In this document: positions 43,399 to 51,263 of the stretch, piece after piece
How the letters are laid out: the number at the start of each line of letters is the position of its first letter
Position numbering within the stretch: the stretch's first letter is position 1
Assembly: GCA_003142855.1 (NCBI GenBank)
Contig: PLNW01000079.1
Span: forward strand, 1 to 56,168
Source of the DNA: Myxococcales bacterium
GTDB taxonomy: Bacteria; Myxococcota_A; Polyangia; Fen-1088
Direction of reading: 5' to 3'
DNA: 56,168 bases
Program-made: the position numbers and the translations under genes
Notes under the pieces: model-generated
Told to the model about the DNA's origin: nothing
Seen by the model: only the letters and a program-made list of their open reading frames with translations
The model's database searches: none

Positions 43399-43755
43399 AT
43401 GGGCACCATGCCATCCCAGACACTCGATAGCTTCCCCAATCCGAAGCCCGAGCGGGACTACCTGATCCGCTGCGAGACGCCGGAGTTCACCTGCCTTTGT
43501 CCCAAGACCGGTCAACCCGATTTCGCCACGGTTCGCGTCGAGTACGTGCCCGACCAGCTTTGCGTCGAGCTCAAGTCGTGGAAGCTGTACCTGTGGTCGT
43601 ATCGCAACCAGGGTGCCTTTCACGAGGCCGTCATCAACCGCATCCTGGACGACCTGGTGGCGGCGGTTCATCCGCGGCGTGCCCGCGTCGAGGGTGACTT
43701 CAACATCCGTGGTGGCCTTCACACCACCGTGGTTGCTGAGTATCAGTCGACGTAG
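43399..43755 (+). CDS. queF: NADPH-dependent 7-cyano-7-deazaguanine reductase, short form
   Basis: 118 residues from the ATG at 43399 (43408 also possible), the size of type I QueF. Contains the catalytic Cys in [15 protein letters not shown] and the NADPH-binding signature [20 protein letters not shown]. The enzyme reduces preQ0 to preQ1, the step before insertion into tRNA for queuosine. Other que genes are not in the window. Divergent from the cupredoxin-like gene, convergent with the HEAT-repeat lipoprotein gene. Confidence 0.95.
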   Translation: MGTMPSQTLDSFPNPKPERDYLIRCETPEFTCLCPKTGQPDFATVRVEYVPDQLCVELKSWKLYLWSYRNQGAFHEAVINRILDDLVAAVHPRRARVEGDFNIRGGLHTTVVAEYQST

Positions 43756-43795
43756 CACGAGCGGCTCCCTGATCGCGAGAGCAAAACCCGCGGGC

Positions 43796-45370
43796 CTAAT
43801 TCGCCTTCTTCTTGTTTTGGATGACCGCCAAGGCCACGCGGGTCTCGCCCAGAAGGTCACGCGCGCCGGGCAGACGGACCGCTTGCTCGTCGCGCTCGAT
43901 TTGTTTGAGCAACTTCTCCTCGCACAGCTTGCATGAGGCATCGGCCAGCTTGGTGAGCGACTGCAGGATCGCCTGGTGCACGGGGTAGCGATCCTGGGAC
44001 AACGAGGCCACCGGCTTGAGTGCGTTGAGCAGGATGGGCACGCCCTTGCCGGCGTTGCCGGAGAAGCCGATGGCGAACGCGGCCTTCTCGGCGCGAGTCC
44101 ATGACGGATCGGTGTTGAGAACCTTGGCGTAGCAGTCGATGTCTTTGTCGCAGTCTTTGGCTACCTGCATGCGGTCAAGCGCCTCGCCGAAGATCCCCTG
44201 CGCGTCCTTCTCCTTGGCGGCCAGGGCTTTGAACGCATCGTAGGTCTCCTTGCCGGCGATACGGGAAAGATCGATGGCGGCGTTGGCACGCAGGTCTGAT
44301 GCCTTGACCCCACCCACAACCACGTAGCCATTCTTGGCCGTGTCGAGCAGGATGGGCACCGCGCGCTTGTCGCCTGACAAGTAGATGCCGTCCTCGGCAG
44401 CCTGTCGGTCGGTCGCCTCGGCCTTCTTGTCTGTGAGCACGTCGAGCAGCACCTTGACCGCTTCCGGAGTACCGATGAAGCCCAGGCCGATGAGAATGGC
44501 CTTGTGCTCGCCGGACTTGGCTGGAACTTGCAGGCGCGCCGCCATGGCCGGCACGGCACGGGCCGCGCGCAGGTCCCCGAGCAAATAGGCGGCCTTGAAG
44601 GGCACGATGCCGGGGCTGACTTTGTCGAAGTCGAGCTTGCGCGCCATTTCGGCAATCTCGGGATTCTTTTCGTTGAGCAAGGTGATCAACGGATCGATCG
44701 CAGCGTTGCCGATGCGCACCAGGGCGAGACGGCATTCCTGGAAGACCTGAGTTCCACGGCCGGTCATGAAGAGGCCCTTAATGAGCGCCGGGATCGACTG
44801 CGGGTCGCGCAGCTCAGCCAGACCGAGCGCCGCCTTCTGGTTGAGCAAGAAGTCCTGCTCGTCGGCCGACGTGGTGAGAATTTTCATAAGCGTCGGCACA
44901 GCTCGCTTGTCCCCAATCTTGACCAGGGCGCGAATCGCCGCCAGTCGTACCGTGTTGGCGCGGGACTTGATGGGAAGCTGGTGGTCGACGGCCTTGATGA
45001 GCTGCGGAACGGCGTCGACAGCCTTCATCTCGCCCAGCGCGCCGGCGGCAATCACGGCCCGGTCGAAGTCGTCCTCGGTGAAATCCAGGGCTTCGATGAA
45101 AAGAGGTTTGGTCTGTTCATTCGCGAATCGGCTGAGGGCCTCGAGGTGCTCTGGCTTCTTGGTTTCCTTGTACAGCGCAATCATCTCGGGCAGCGCCTGC
45201 TGGGCACGCTCCACGCTCATCTTGGCAAGCTGGTCCAGCGCCTCCTTCTGATCGCGCAGATTGCTGAGCTTGCGTGCCCAGGTGCGCGGATCGTTCGGAT
45301 CGCCTCCACACCCGGACAGGATAAGGCCGACCGTGAGCGCACAGACTGCCACAAAGCTTACTTTTCGCAT
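43796..45370 (-). CDS. HEAT-repeat lipoprotein
   Basis: 524 residues. Lipobox LILSGC (Cys21). The mature part is almost all helical HEAT/PBS repeats (AVDAVPQLIKAVDH; RALVKIGDKRAVPTLMKILT; LGLAELRDPQSIPALIKGLF; LLGDLRAARAVPAMAARLQV), about ten units. A GGGAGGT ribosome site precedes the ATG. It is the last gene of the ExbB/ExbD cluster, 121 bases after the second exbD, so it may be a periplasmic protein-binding partner of that complex. A cysteine-containing stretch (DCDKDIDCYAKV, and SCKLCEEK) near the C-terminus could form disulfides. Confidence 0.78.
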   Translation of the reverse strand: MRKVSFVAVCALTVGLILSGCGGDPNDPRTWARKLSNLRDQKEALDQLAKMSVERAQQALPEMIALYKETKKPEHLEALSRFANEQTKPLFIEALDFTEDDFDRAVIAAGALGEMKAVDAVPQLIKAVDHQLPIKSRANTVRLAAIRALVKIGDKRAVPTLMKILTTSADEQDFLLNQKAALGLAELRDPQSIPALIKGLFMTGRGTQVFQECRLALVRIGNAAIDPLITLLNEKNPEIAEMARKLDFDKVSPGIVPFKAAYLLGDLRAARAVPAMAARLQVPAKSGEHKAILIGLGFIGTPEAVKVLLDVLTDKKAEATDRQAAEDGIYLSGDKRAVPILLDTAKNGYVVVGGVKASDLRANAAIDLSRIAGKETYDAFKALAAKEKDAQGIFGEALDRMQVAKDCDKDIDCYAKVLNTDPSWTRAEKAAFAIGFSGNAGKGVPILLNALKPVASLSQDRYPVHQAILQSLTKLADASCKLCEEKLLKQIERDEQAVRLPGARDLLGETRVALAVIQNKKKAN

Positions 45371-45491
45371 CTCAGCACCTCCCTGGGAAAGTCCCGTAAC
45401 AAATCCCTGCAGCCGGCTTCAGGGAGAAGCCAGCCGCCCGTACCACAGACAGCGGGGCGAAAGCTGTGATCGACCCGCTGAAAAGCGAACG

Positions 45492-46064
45492 TCACTCGGC
45501 CGCGGCCGGAGCGGCGGCGCCGCCCTTGGCCTTGGGCCGGACGGCGAAGTTCACGTTCTGGTAGCCGGCTGTGGCGGCCGAGAACATGACCTTGCGTAGC
45601 ATCTTGAACTCGACGGCTTTGTCGGACTGGATAATGCACACCCCTTTGAAGTCCTCCGTGGGGTGCAGTAGCTTGTAGTTGTTCTTTGCGGTCACGAGCT
45701 GATCGGCCAGCTCCGGGATCTTGGCGTCTCCGGTGGCCGAGTCCTTCATAAGCTCTTCGCCGGTGGCCACTTGCCGCCCGTCCAGGGTGACGACGTCCTT
45801 GGTCACACCGATGACCGGAGCGCGTTCGAGGTCGGACCAGTTCTGCGCGTCGGGCAGGGTGATGTTCTTCTGCACGAAGAGAATCTCGCCGCTGGCCGAG
45901 AAGGTCATGAGCAGGAAGATGACGAGAATCGTCATCATGTCGATGTAGGCCACGAGGTTGAGGGCCTGATACAGGCTCTTGCGGCCGCCGCCCTTCAGCT
46001 TCGAGTTGGCAACTTCGAGGCCGATCGAGCGATAAAGGTGCGCATGAGGCGCCGTGATTGCCAT
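45492..46064 (-). CDS. ExbD/TolR family proton-channel subunit (second copy)
   Basis: 190 residues. A cytoplasmic N-terminus of about 35 residues precedes one membrane helix with the ion-carrying Asp (LNLVAYIDMMTILVIFLLMT), and a periplasmic domain with a DGRQVATG segment follows. The C-terminus ends in an Ala-rich stretch. The protein is longer than typical ExbD (about 140). Starts 17 bases after the first exbD. It would form, with an ExbB-type pentamer, a proton-driven motor that pulls on an outer-membrane or periplasmic partner. Confidence 0.88.
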   Translation of the reverse strand: MAITAPHAHLYRSIGLEVANSKLKGGGRKSLYQALNLVAYIDMMTILVIFLLMTFSASGEILFVQKNITLPDAQNWSDLERAPVIGVTKDVVTLDGRQVATGEELMKDSATGDAKIPELADQLVTAKNNYKLLHPTEDFKGVCIIQSDKAVEFKMLRKVMFSAATAGYQNVNFAVRPKAKGGAAAPAAAE

Positions 46065-46081
46065 GATGGTTCTCCTCGGTC

Positions 46082-46555
46082 CTAAATTCCGGCTGCGCCT
46101 GAGTCAATAAGCGAGATATCGGGGAATCTCGCTTGTATGGCGGTGTCCATGGCTCGTATCAGGACATCGAATTTTATGGTGTCCTCGGAGGCCACCTGAG
46201 CGTCGTTCTTGTCCGGGTGACCATCCTTGGCCTTCTTCAACTCGGCTGCCAGGCGCTCAAAGTCATAGTCAGCGCCCTTCTTTGGAATAGGGGTCTGGTC
46301 CTGACCAACGACCAAGTTGAAGCCTTCCTGGTTCACCATCACGACGATCTTGACCTGCAATTCGGGCGGAGTTTCCTCGCCGGCTTGCCCCTGGCCCTTT
46401 TGCTGGGCCTGCAGGCGGGCGAGCTGAGTCCACACCGCGGTGATGAGCAGGAAGGCGACCATGCAGGTGAGCAGGTCGATGTAGGGCACAAGATTCAATT
46501 CGGCGTTAAGCTCCTTCTTGCCGGACTTACCGCCAGTTTCTACTGAAACACTCAT
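46082..46555 (-). CDS. ExbD/TolR family proton-channel subunit (first copy)
   Basis: 157 residues. Membrane helix LNLVPYIDLLTCMVAFLLIT with the conserved Asp at about residue 26, preceded by a Lys/Glu-rich tail (GGKSGKKELNAE). The periplasmic part has a Gln-rich stretch and ends in a domain with DVLIRAMDTAIQARFPDISL, the ExbD C-terminal fold. Ribosome site GGGAG upstream. Lies between the ExbB-type genes and the second exbD. Confidence 0.88.
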   Translation of the reverse strand: MSVSVETGGKSGKKELNAELNLVPYIDLLTCMVAFLLITAVWTQLARLQAQQKGQGQAGEETPPELQVKIVVMVNQEGFNLVVGQDQTPIPKKGADYDFERLAAELKKAKDGHPDKNDAQVASEDTIKFDVLIRAMDTAIQARFPDISLIDSGAAGI

Positions 46556-46606
46556 GATTGAGCTCCCGTCTTGGGGCCGGGTGTCGGCCCCTCGGTTCGC
46601 TGTCGG

Positions 46607-47242
46607 CTAACGCTGAGCGCCGCCGTCTGAACGGCCGGCCACCACCAAGTTGAGCGCCTCGACCGTGCCCTGGTTGACGCCGTCGAGGATGGATTGCGTC
46701 TTGCCGTTGAGCACGGCGAAGGCGGCAAGGCCGAAGATACCGGTGCCCAACCCGAAGGCGGTGCAGTTCATGGCCTCGGAGATACCTTTGGAGAGCATGG
46801 TCGCCTTCATCGAGGGGTCAACGCCAGCCACGGCTCCGAAGGACTTGATGAGGCCGGTGATGGTTCCGAGAAGGCCGGCCAGGGTCGCCAGGTTTCCCAG
46901 CATGGCCAAGTAGCCGGTTCGCTTTTCCACCTTGGGCAGCTCGCGAAGGGCTTCCTCGTCCATGGCTTGCTGGATGTCATGCTCGGAGCCACCGGCCTTG
47001 TTGAGACCGGCCGCGATGATCTTGGTGAGCGGAACGGGTGTGGCCTGGCAGGTTGTGATGGCGCCGCGGATGTTGCCGCTGACGATCTGGGACCTGATCA
47101 GCGATATCAGTCGGTCCGCGTCGACTTTGCACTTTCCCAGATAGGTTGTGCGATCAATGGTCAGATAGATGGTGATGAGACAGATGAGAAGGATCGGGTA
47201 CATGCCCCATCCACCGAGTTGGAACGCTTCAAACAAGAACAT
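46607..47242 (-). CDS. MotA/TolQ/ExbB family proton-channel protein (second copy)
   Basis: 211 residues. First helix LGGWGMYPILLICLITIYLT, then a cytoplasmic region, then two helices (YLAMLGNLATLAGLLGTITG; SEAMNCTAFGLGTGIFGLAA). The Thr-containing GNLATLAGLLGTITGLIK motif is the TolQ/ExbB signature. Very similar to its neighbour at 47284-47925. AAGGAGA ribosome site. Member of the five-gene operon. Confidence 0.92.
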   Translation of the reverse strand: MFLFEAFQLGGWGMYPILLICLITIYLTIDRTTYLGKCKVDADRLISLIRSQIVSGNIRGAITTCQATPVPLTKIIAAGLNKAGGSEHDIQQAMDEEALRELPKVEKRTGYLAMLGNLATLAGLLGTITGLIKSFGAVAGVDPSMKATMLSKGISEAMNCTAFGLGTGIFGLAAFAVLNGKTQSILDGVNQGTVEALNLVVAGRSDGGAQR

Positions 47243-47283
47243 GGCTGATTCTCCTTTTCTTTAGCGTTGCGTAACTTGTTGGG

Positions 47284-47925
47284 CTACCCGTGCAGCGCAG
47301 CTTTTGCGCCAGCCAGCAGGTTGGTCACGTTTTTTCTCATTTCGCCGACGTCGTCGAGGATTCCTTGGGTCTTGCCGTTCAGCCAGGCAAAGGCGGCGAG
47401 GCCGATGATGCCGGTGCTCAGGCCGAACGCCGTGCAGTTCATGGCTTCGGAGATGCCCTTGGACAGCAGGGTCGCCTTTTGCGATGGGTCGACGCCTGCC
47501 ACACCGGCGAACGCTTTGATGAGGCCGGTGATGGTGCCGAGCAGACCGGCCAGGGTGGCGAGGTTGCCCAGCATGGCCAGGTAGCCAGTGCGCTTCTCGA
47601 CAGCGGGCATCTCGCGCAGGGCGGCTTCATCCATGGCCGCAACAATCTCGGGCTCCGAGCGATTGGCGCGCATGAGGCCGGCTTGGACGATGCGGGTCAT
47701 GGGCGTGGGATTGCCGGTGCAGACCTTGATCGCGCCTTGGATGTTGCCCGCCGAAATCTGTGAACGGAGCAGGGCCAGCAACTTGTCCTTGTCGATGACG
47801 GCCTTGCGAAGCACCACGGAGCGCTCGGTGACGATCGAGATGGTAATCATCAGAATGGTGAGGATAGGCCACATACCCCATCCTCCTTCGTGGAAGGCAT
47901 CGGCTAGCATTTTAAGGATGGTCAT
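47284..47925 (-). CDS. MotA/TolQ/ExbB family proton-channel protein (first copy)
   Basis: 213 residues from the ATG at 47925, which has AAGGAGG seven bases upstream; the frame further upstream is not supported. Contains the same blocks as the second copy: GGWGMWPILTILMITISIVT, KRTGYLAMLGNLATLAGLLG and GISEAMNCTAFGLSTGIIGL. The identity of long stretches shows a tandem duplication. First gene of the operon that continues with the second ExbB, two ExbDs and the HEAT lipoprotein. A proton-motive-force-driven complex acting on the envelope is inferred; which process it drives is unknown. Confidence 0.92.
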   Translation of the reverse strand: MTILKMLADAFHEGGWGMWPILTILMITISIVTERSVVLRKAVIDKDKLLALLRSQISAGNIQGAIKVCTGNPTPMTRIVQAGLMRANRSEPEIVAAMDEAALREMPAVEKRTGYLAMLGNLATLAGLLGTITGLIKAFAGVAGVDPSQKATLLSKGISEAMNCTAFGLSTGIIGLAAFAWLNGKTQGILDDVGEMRKNVTNLLAGAKAALHG

Positions 47926-48263
47926 CTGTTCCTCCTTGGTCTTGGTGCCGGTGTCCCAGACAGCCAGGTCTGTGCGACGGGAAACCGGCCAGAAATTTGG
48001 CAAAGCGTGAGGTGCGGAAGAAGCGGTAGGTTACGGTTCGTCGGCTCGCTCCGACGCCAATCGCCCCAGCAGGAATCGCCCAGCAACTACAGAAGCATTT
48101 CAAATGCCACAGGCGGGAGGTTGTTGTCCAGCTAAGAATTCTCGCGACCTAGCCGCGCGAGGGAGAATCTGACCGGGGCTTTCTGCCACGGTCTGGGGAA
48201 TCTTGGGGCACCGGCCGTCGGGCAGCTGGACCGGAGCACGGGGCTGCGGTACGAATAGAGTCC
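47926..48263. other. Divergent intergenic region
   Basis: 338 bases between the ExbB operon (minus) and the TPR gene (plus). The AAGGAGG before exbB is the clearest element. A CAGAC/GTCTG inverted repeat lies at 47957-47972, and a CTCGCG/CGCGAG hairpin lies at 48141-48161 inside a longer imperfect repeat. No open frame with family features and no confident promoter were seen. Confidence 0.4.
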
Positions 48264-48851
48264 GTGGTCACGCGCATTCTCGACTTGGCGATCCTGTTGC
48301 TGCTTGCGGCAGCGATCATCATTCCCAGGCCAGACGTGAAGGTCAAGCCGGCGCTGCCGCCGGATCCGGCTGTGCGCCAGCGCGTCGCGGAGTTGCAGAC
48401 CCAGCTTGTGGCCGCTCGGGGCGATGTGGCGGCTGCTCTGGAACTCGCGGATATTTTCATGGACCTGCGCCATCCAGATTGGGCGTTGGCATCGCTCGAC
48501 GGTGCGCTGGATGCCCATCCGGATGACTATCGCGTTCACCATCTCGCGAGCCTTGCGCTGGTGGACCACTTCGAAGCAGGCCACGCCTACGCCGAGGCGC
48601 AGAAGGCGTTGGCGCTGTGTGAGTCGGGGTCGAGCGCGGTTTGCGGCGAAGCCGAGCGCAGTCGCCTCGACATTCTGAAGAGCACGTTGGAGCGGATAAA
48701 GAACATGGACATGCGCCGGGATCCGAACTCGGCCAAGGAACAACTCATCAAAGGTTTGCGCCTGACCTACATCCCCAAGAAGGTGGCGGAAAAGCCAGGA
48801 ACGAAGAATCCGCCGGCCAAGCCCGACAACAAGCCTGGCACCCATCCTTGA
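48264..48851 (+). CDS. TPR-like protein with N-terminal membrane anchor
   Basis: 195 residues from a GTG at 48264. A hydrophobic start (ILDLAILLLLAAAIIIP) looks like an uncleaved membrane anchor. A TPR-like region follows (AALELADIFMDLRHPDWALA, then DDYRVHHLASLALVDHFEAG) with a second helix pair (YAEAQKALALCESGSSAVCG) and a basic, Pro/Lys-rich tail. It could bind another periplasmic or cytoplasmic protein. Single gene; its stop codon is part of the tRNA-Arg promoter. Function unknown. Confidence 0.65.
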   Translation: MVTRILDLAILLLLAAAIIIPRPDVKVKPALPPDPAVRQRVAELQTQLVAARGDVAAALELADIFMDLRHPDWALASLDGALDAHPDDYRVHHLASLALVDHFEAGHAYAEAQKALALCESGSSAVCGEAERSRLDILKSTLERIKNMDMRRDPNSAKEQLIKGLRLTYIPKKVAEKPGTKNPPAKPDNKPGTHP

Positions 48852-48876
48852 CAGGGACGGTGGGGGCCGGGATTAT
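48848..48876 (+). promoter_or_regulatory. Sigma-70 promoter of tRNA-Arg
   Basis: TTGACA (48848-48853), exactly 17 bases, GATTAT (48871-48876; four of six). The tRNA 5' end is 11 bases downstream. The -35 overlaps the stop codon of the preceding TPR gene. Confidence 0.7.
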
Positions 48877-48887
48877 GTCGCCCTTCT

Positions 48888-48961
48888 GCGCCCGTAGCTC
48901 AATTGGATAGAGCATCGGCCTTCGAAGCCGAGGGCTGGGGGTTCGATTCCCTCCGGGCGCG
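48888..48961 (+). tRNA. tRNA-Arg (anticodon TCG)
   Basis: 74 bases folding into a full cloverleaf: acceptor GCGCCCG/CGGGCGC, D stem GCTC/GAGC, anticodon stem TCGGC/GCCGA with loop CTTCGAA (anticodon TCG, reading CGA), five-base variable loop, T arm GGGGG-TTCGATT-CCCTC with one G-T pair, discriminator G. The CCA end is not encoded. Confidence 0.95.
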
Positions 48962-48972
48962 CTGGTACTTTG

Positions 48973-48985
48973 CCGGGCTCCCCGG
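48973..48985. terminator. Short GC-rich hairpin after tRNA-Arg
   Basis: CCGGG-ctc-CCCGG, 12 bases after the tRNA-Arg end. It could help to end the tRNA transcript, but there is no T tract and the stem is short. Confidence 0.35.
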
Positions 48986-48997
48986 AGGGGCACTGTC

Positions 48998-49026
48998 TTG
49001 ACTTGGCCGTTCTCGCCAGGCATACA
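48998..49026 (+). promoter_or_regulatory. Putative promoter of tRNA-Lys
   Basis: TTGACT (48998-49003), 17 bases, CATACA (49021-49026). The -10 is weak (three of six), but the position is 12 bases before the tRNA 5' end, as for the neighbouring tRNA-Arg promoter. Confidence 0.4.
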
Positions 49027-49038
49027 TTCCCATCCCGC

Positions 49039-49111
49039 GGGCGCATAGCTCAATTGGTAGAGCAGCGGACTCTTAATCCGTTTGTTGTAGGTTCGATTCC
49101 TACTGTGCCCA
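49039..49111 (+). tRNA. tRNA-Lys (anticodon CTT)
   Basis: 73 bases, full cloverleaf: acceptor GGGCGCA/TGTGCCC (one G-T pair), D stem GCTC/GAGC, anticodon stem GCGGA/TCCGT with loop CTCTTAA (anticodon CTT, reading AAG), T arm GTAGG-TTCGATT-CCTAC, discriminator A; no encoded CCA. Its last 12 bases overlap, in opposite orientation, the 3' end of the mqnP gene. Confidence 0.95.
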
Positions 49112-49987
49112 CTGCTTCAAAAGCACATCTGCCAGGGTGGCTACGAAGTAGATGACCGAGACGTAGCCGTTGAGGTTGAAGAACGCCACGTTCAGGTGGG
49201 ACAGGTCTGAGGGCCGCAGGATGGCGTGCTCCCAGACCAGCATAGCGATGACCACGGCCATGCCGGCGAGATAGATCCAACCCAGCCCCGCGGCGTGTCC
49301 TGCGGCCAGCAAGGCCGCGACGCTGGCCGCGTGAAGTACAGCGGAAAGCGCCAGAGACGCGGGCACGCCAAAGCGAGCTGGTATGGAATGGATGCCGGCT
49401 TTTCGGTCGAAGGCCCGGTCGTCCAGGGCGTACAGGACGTCGAAGCCAGCGATCCACGTGGCCACTGCGAGGCTTAGCCACAGGGCTGGGGCGTCCAGCC
49501 GTCCGCGCACGGCAATCCAGGCAGCCGCGGGCGCGCTGCCGATGGCCAGCCCGAGGAACAGGTGGCACAGCCAGGTGAAACGCTTGGTGAACGAATAGCC
49601 GAGCACCAGCACCAGCACGATGGGCGCGAGCTGCAGGCACAAGGGACCCAGCCAGGCCGCAGCCGCCAGGAAAAGTGCCGCGCTCGCCACGGTCAAGCTC
49701 GCGGCAGCAGGCAGCGAAACCTTGCCGGTGGGCAGCTCGCGGCCCGCGGTGCGCGGGTTGGCCGCGTCGATGCGGCGATCGATGATGCGGTTGAAGCCCA
49801 TGGCTGCGGTGCGCGCGCCGACCATGGCAAGGATAATGGCTGCGATCTGCGCCACGGTCACTCCGTGCCCGCGCGCCGCGAGGGCGACAGCAGCCAGGGC
49901 AAAGGGCAAGGCGAAAACCGTGTGGCTGAATTTCACCATGCGCCCAAAGGTGATGACAGCGATCCAGGGGCGGCGGGACCGTGTCAT
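49100..49987 (-). CDS. mqnP: UbiA-family prenyltransferase, menaquinone (futalosine) type
   Basis: 295 residues from the ATG at 49987, overlapping the mqnX stop (ATGA). About eight membrane helices. Both UbiA acidic motifs are present: MGFNRIIDRRIDAANPRT (N..xD...D) and GFDVLYALDDRAFDRKAG (D..xYA.xD). These bind the prenyl-diphosphate magnesium. Adjacent mqnX supports the futalosine-pathway prenyltransferase MqnP rather than 4-hydroxybenzoate prenyltransferase. The last 4 codons overlap the 3' end of tRNA-Lys on the other strand. Confidence 0.8.
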   Translation of the reverse strand: MTRSRRPWIAVITFGRMVKFSHTVFALPFALAAVALAARGHGVTVAQIAAIILAMVGARTAAMGFNRIIDRRIDAANPRTAGRELPTGKVSLPAAASLTVASAALFLAAAAWLGPLCLQLAPIVLVLVLGYSFTKRFTWLCHLFLGLAIGSAPAAAWIAVRGRLDAPALWLSLAVATWIAGFDVLYALDDRAFDRKAGIHSIPARFGVPASLALSAVLHAASVAALLAAGHAAGLGWIYLAGMAVVIAMLVWEHAILRPSDLSHLNVAFFNLNGYVSVIYFVATLADVLLKQWAQ

Positions 49988-51222
49988 GGCCGGGCCACCC
50001 AGCGGACCGACGGCGTTGCGGCTGCGACCAAAGAGGCGCAGGGCGCTTGTGTGTCGATCGGCGTGACATCCATGATGCCGGGCCGCTTGCCAGGCACAAG
50101 CGCGCCCAGGGCAGCAAGGCCCAGTGCCGCCGCGCCGCCGACAGTGGCCGCGCGAAGCCAGATCTCGGGTGCGATGTCTGGAAAGTGCGAGGCGAGCGCC
50201 GCCATCTCGCCCCACAGCGAAAGGTCAGGCGATGAACCCAGGCTGTCGCTGCCAAGAGCCAGCGCCAGGCCCGCGGACAAGAAAGCGCGCAGGTCCGGCA
50301 GGCGGCCACCAATGTGCAGGTTCGAACGCGGGCAGAGCACGACCGGAGCGCGGTGCTTGTGCGCGAGCGCGATGTCCTCGGCGCTGGCACAGACCATGTG
50401 CACGAGAAGCGGTGGCCGCTCACCGGCAAAGGCGCCGAGCGATTCAAGATAGGCCAGTGGACCCAGACCAGGCGTGCGCGATCCGGCCGGAACCTGCAGC
50501 AAGGCCAGGATCTCGGCCCAGCGGCCGCTGCCGTCGCGTAGCAGCTGGATTTCGTCTTCGCCTTCGGCGATGTGGATCGAAGTGGGATGTCCGGTGCCTG
50601 CCGCGGCTGCGAAGATCCGGCGCAAGAGATCGGGCCCTGCCGAATAGAGCGCGTGCGGCGCCGGCACGCGAGCGAGCCTCGCGGGCCAGGGGCTGGACTC
50701 GACAAATTCCCTGTATTCTCGCTCGGCACCGGCCAGCGCGTCGCCGGTCACGGCCTCGCGCGAGCCAAGCAACTCGTGGAAGAAGACCCCGACCAGACCC
50801 GCCTCGGCCAAAGCGGGTATCGCAAGAAGGGTATTGCCGACGTCGCCCACCGCCGCCGTCCCCGCCGCAACCGCTGCCAGAGCTGCGCGCCTGGCGGCGT
50901 CGAAGCGTTGCTCGGCGGAAAAAGCGGCGGTCTCGCGCCCGACCTGCGTGGCCCAAGAAACCAGTCCTTCTCCGCCGCGCAAGCGCCCAGCCAGCACCGA
51001 CAGCTCGACGTGCGTGTGGGCGTTCACCAGCCCGGGCAACAGCGCACCCTGCGCGCGCTCCTCCGGTAGCGCAGGAAACGCCGACTTGATCTCAGCGCGC
51101 GGTCCGACAGCGACAATGGTATCCGCGCCGTCCACGACCACTGCTGCATCGGCCAGCGCAGGGCCCGCCATGGGCAAGACCCAGGGCGCGCTGATCAGCC
51201 GAGTGGGGTTCGACAAAGCCAC
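49984..51222 (-). CDS. mqnX: Amidohydrolase, probable aminodeoxyfutalosine deaminase
   Basis: 412 residues from the GTG at 51222. The frame stays open into the neighbouring ATPase gene, but homology starts at about ISAPWVLPMAGPALADAAVV. Metal-site motifs: LPGLVNAHTHVELS (HxH), SIHIAEGEDEI, LLVHMVCAS and ALGSDSLGSSPDLS (Asp). This is the ATZ/TRZ-like subtype of amidohydrolases. Coupled to a UbiA-type prenyltransferase, it most likely deaminates 6-amino-6-deoxyfutalosine in the futalosine menaquinone route. Alternative substrates such as other adenosine-like compounds cannot be excluded. Other mqn genes are not in the window. Confidence 0.72.
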   Translation of the reverse strand: MALSNPTRLISAPWVLPMAGPALADAAVVVDGADTIVAVGPRAEIKSAFPALPEERAQGALLPGLVNAHTHVELSVLAGRLRGGEGLVSWATQVGRETAAFSAEQRFDAARRAALAAVAAGTAAVGDVGNTLLAIPALAEAGLVGVFFHELLGSREAVTGDALAGAEREYREFVESSPWPARLARVPAPHALYSAGPDLLRRIFAAAAGTGHPTSIHIAEGEDEIQLLRDGSGRWAEILALLQVPAGSRTPGLGPLAYLESLGAFAGERPPLLVHMVCASAEDIALAHKHRAPVVLCPRSNLHIGGRLPDLRAFLSAGLALALGSDSLGSSPDLSLWGEMAALASHFPDIAPEIWLRAATVGGAAALGLAALGALVPGKRPGIMDVTPIDTQAPCASLVAAATPSVRWVARP

Positions 51223-51263
51223 GATGAAATGCCTAGCACAGAGGCACGATGCTGGTTGAAGAT

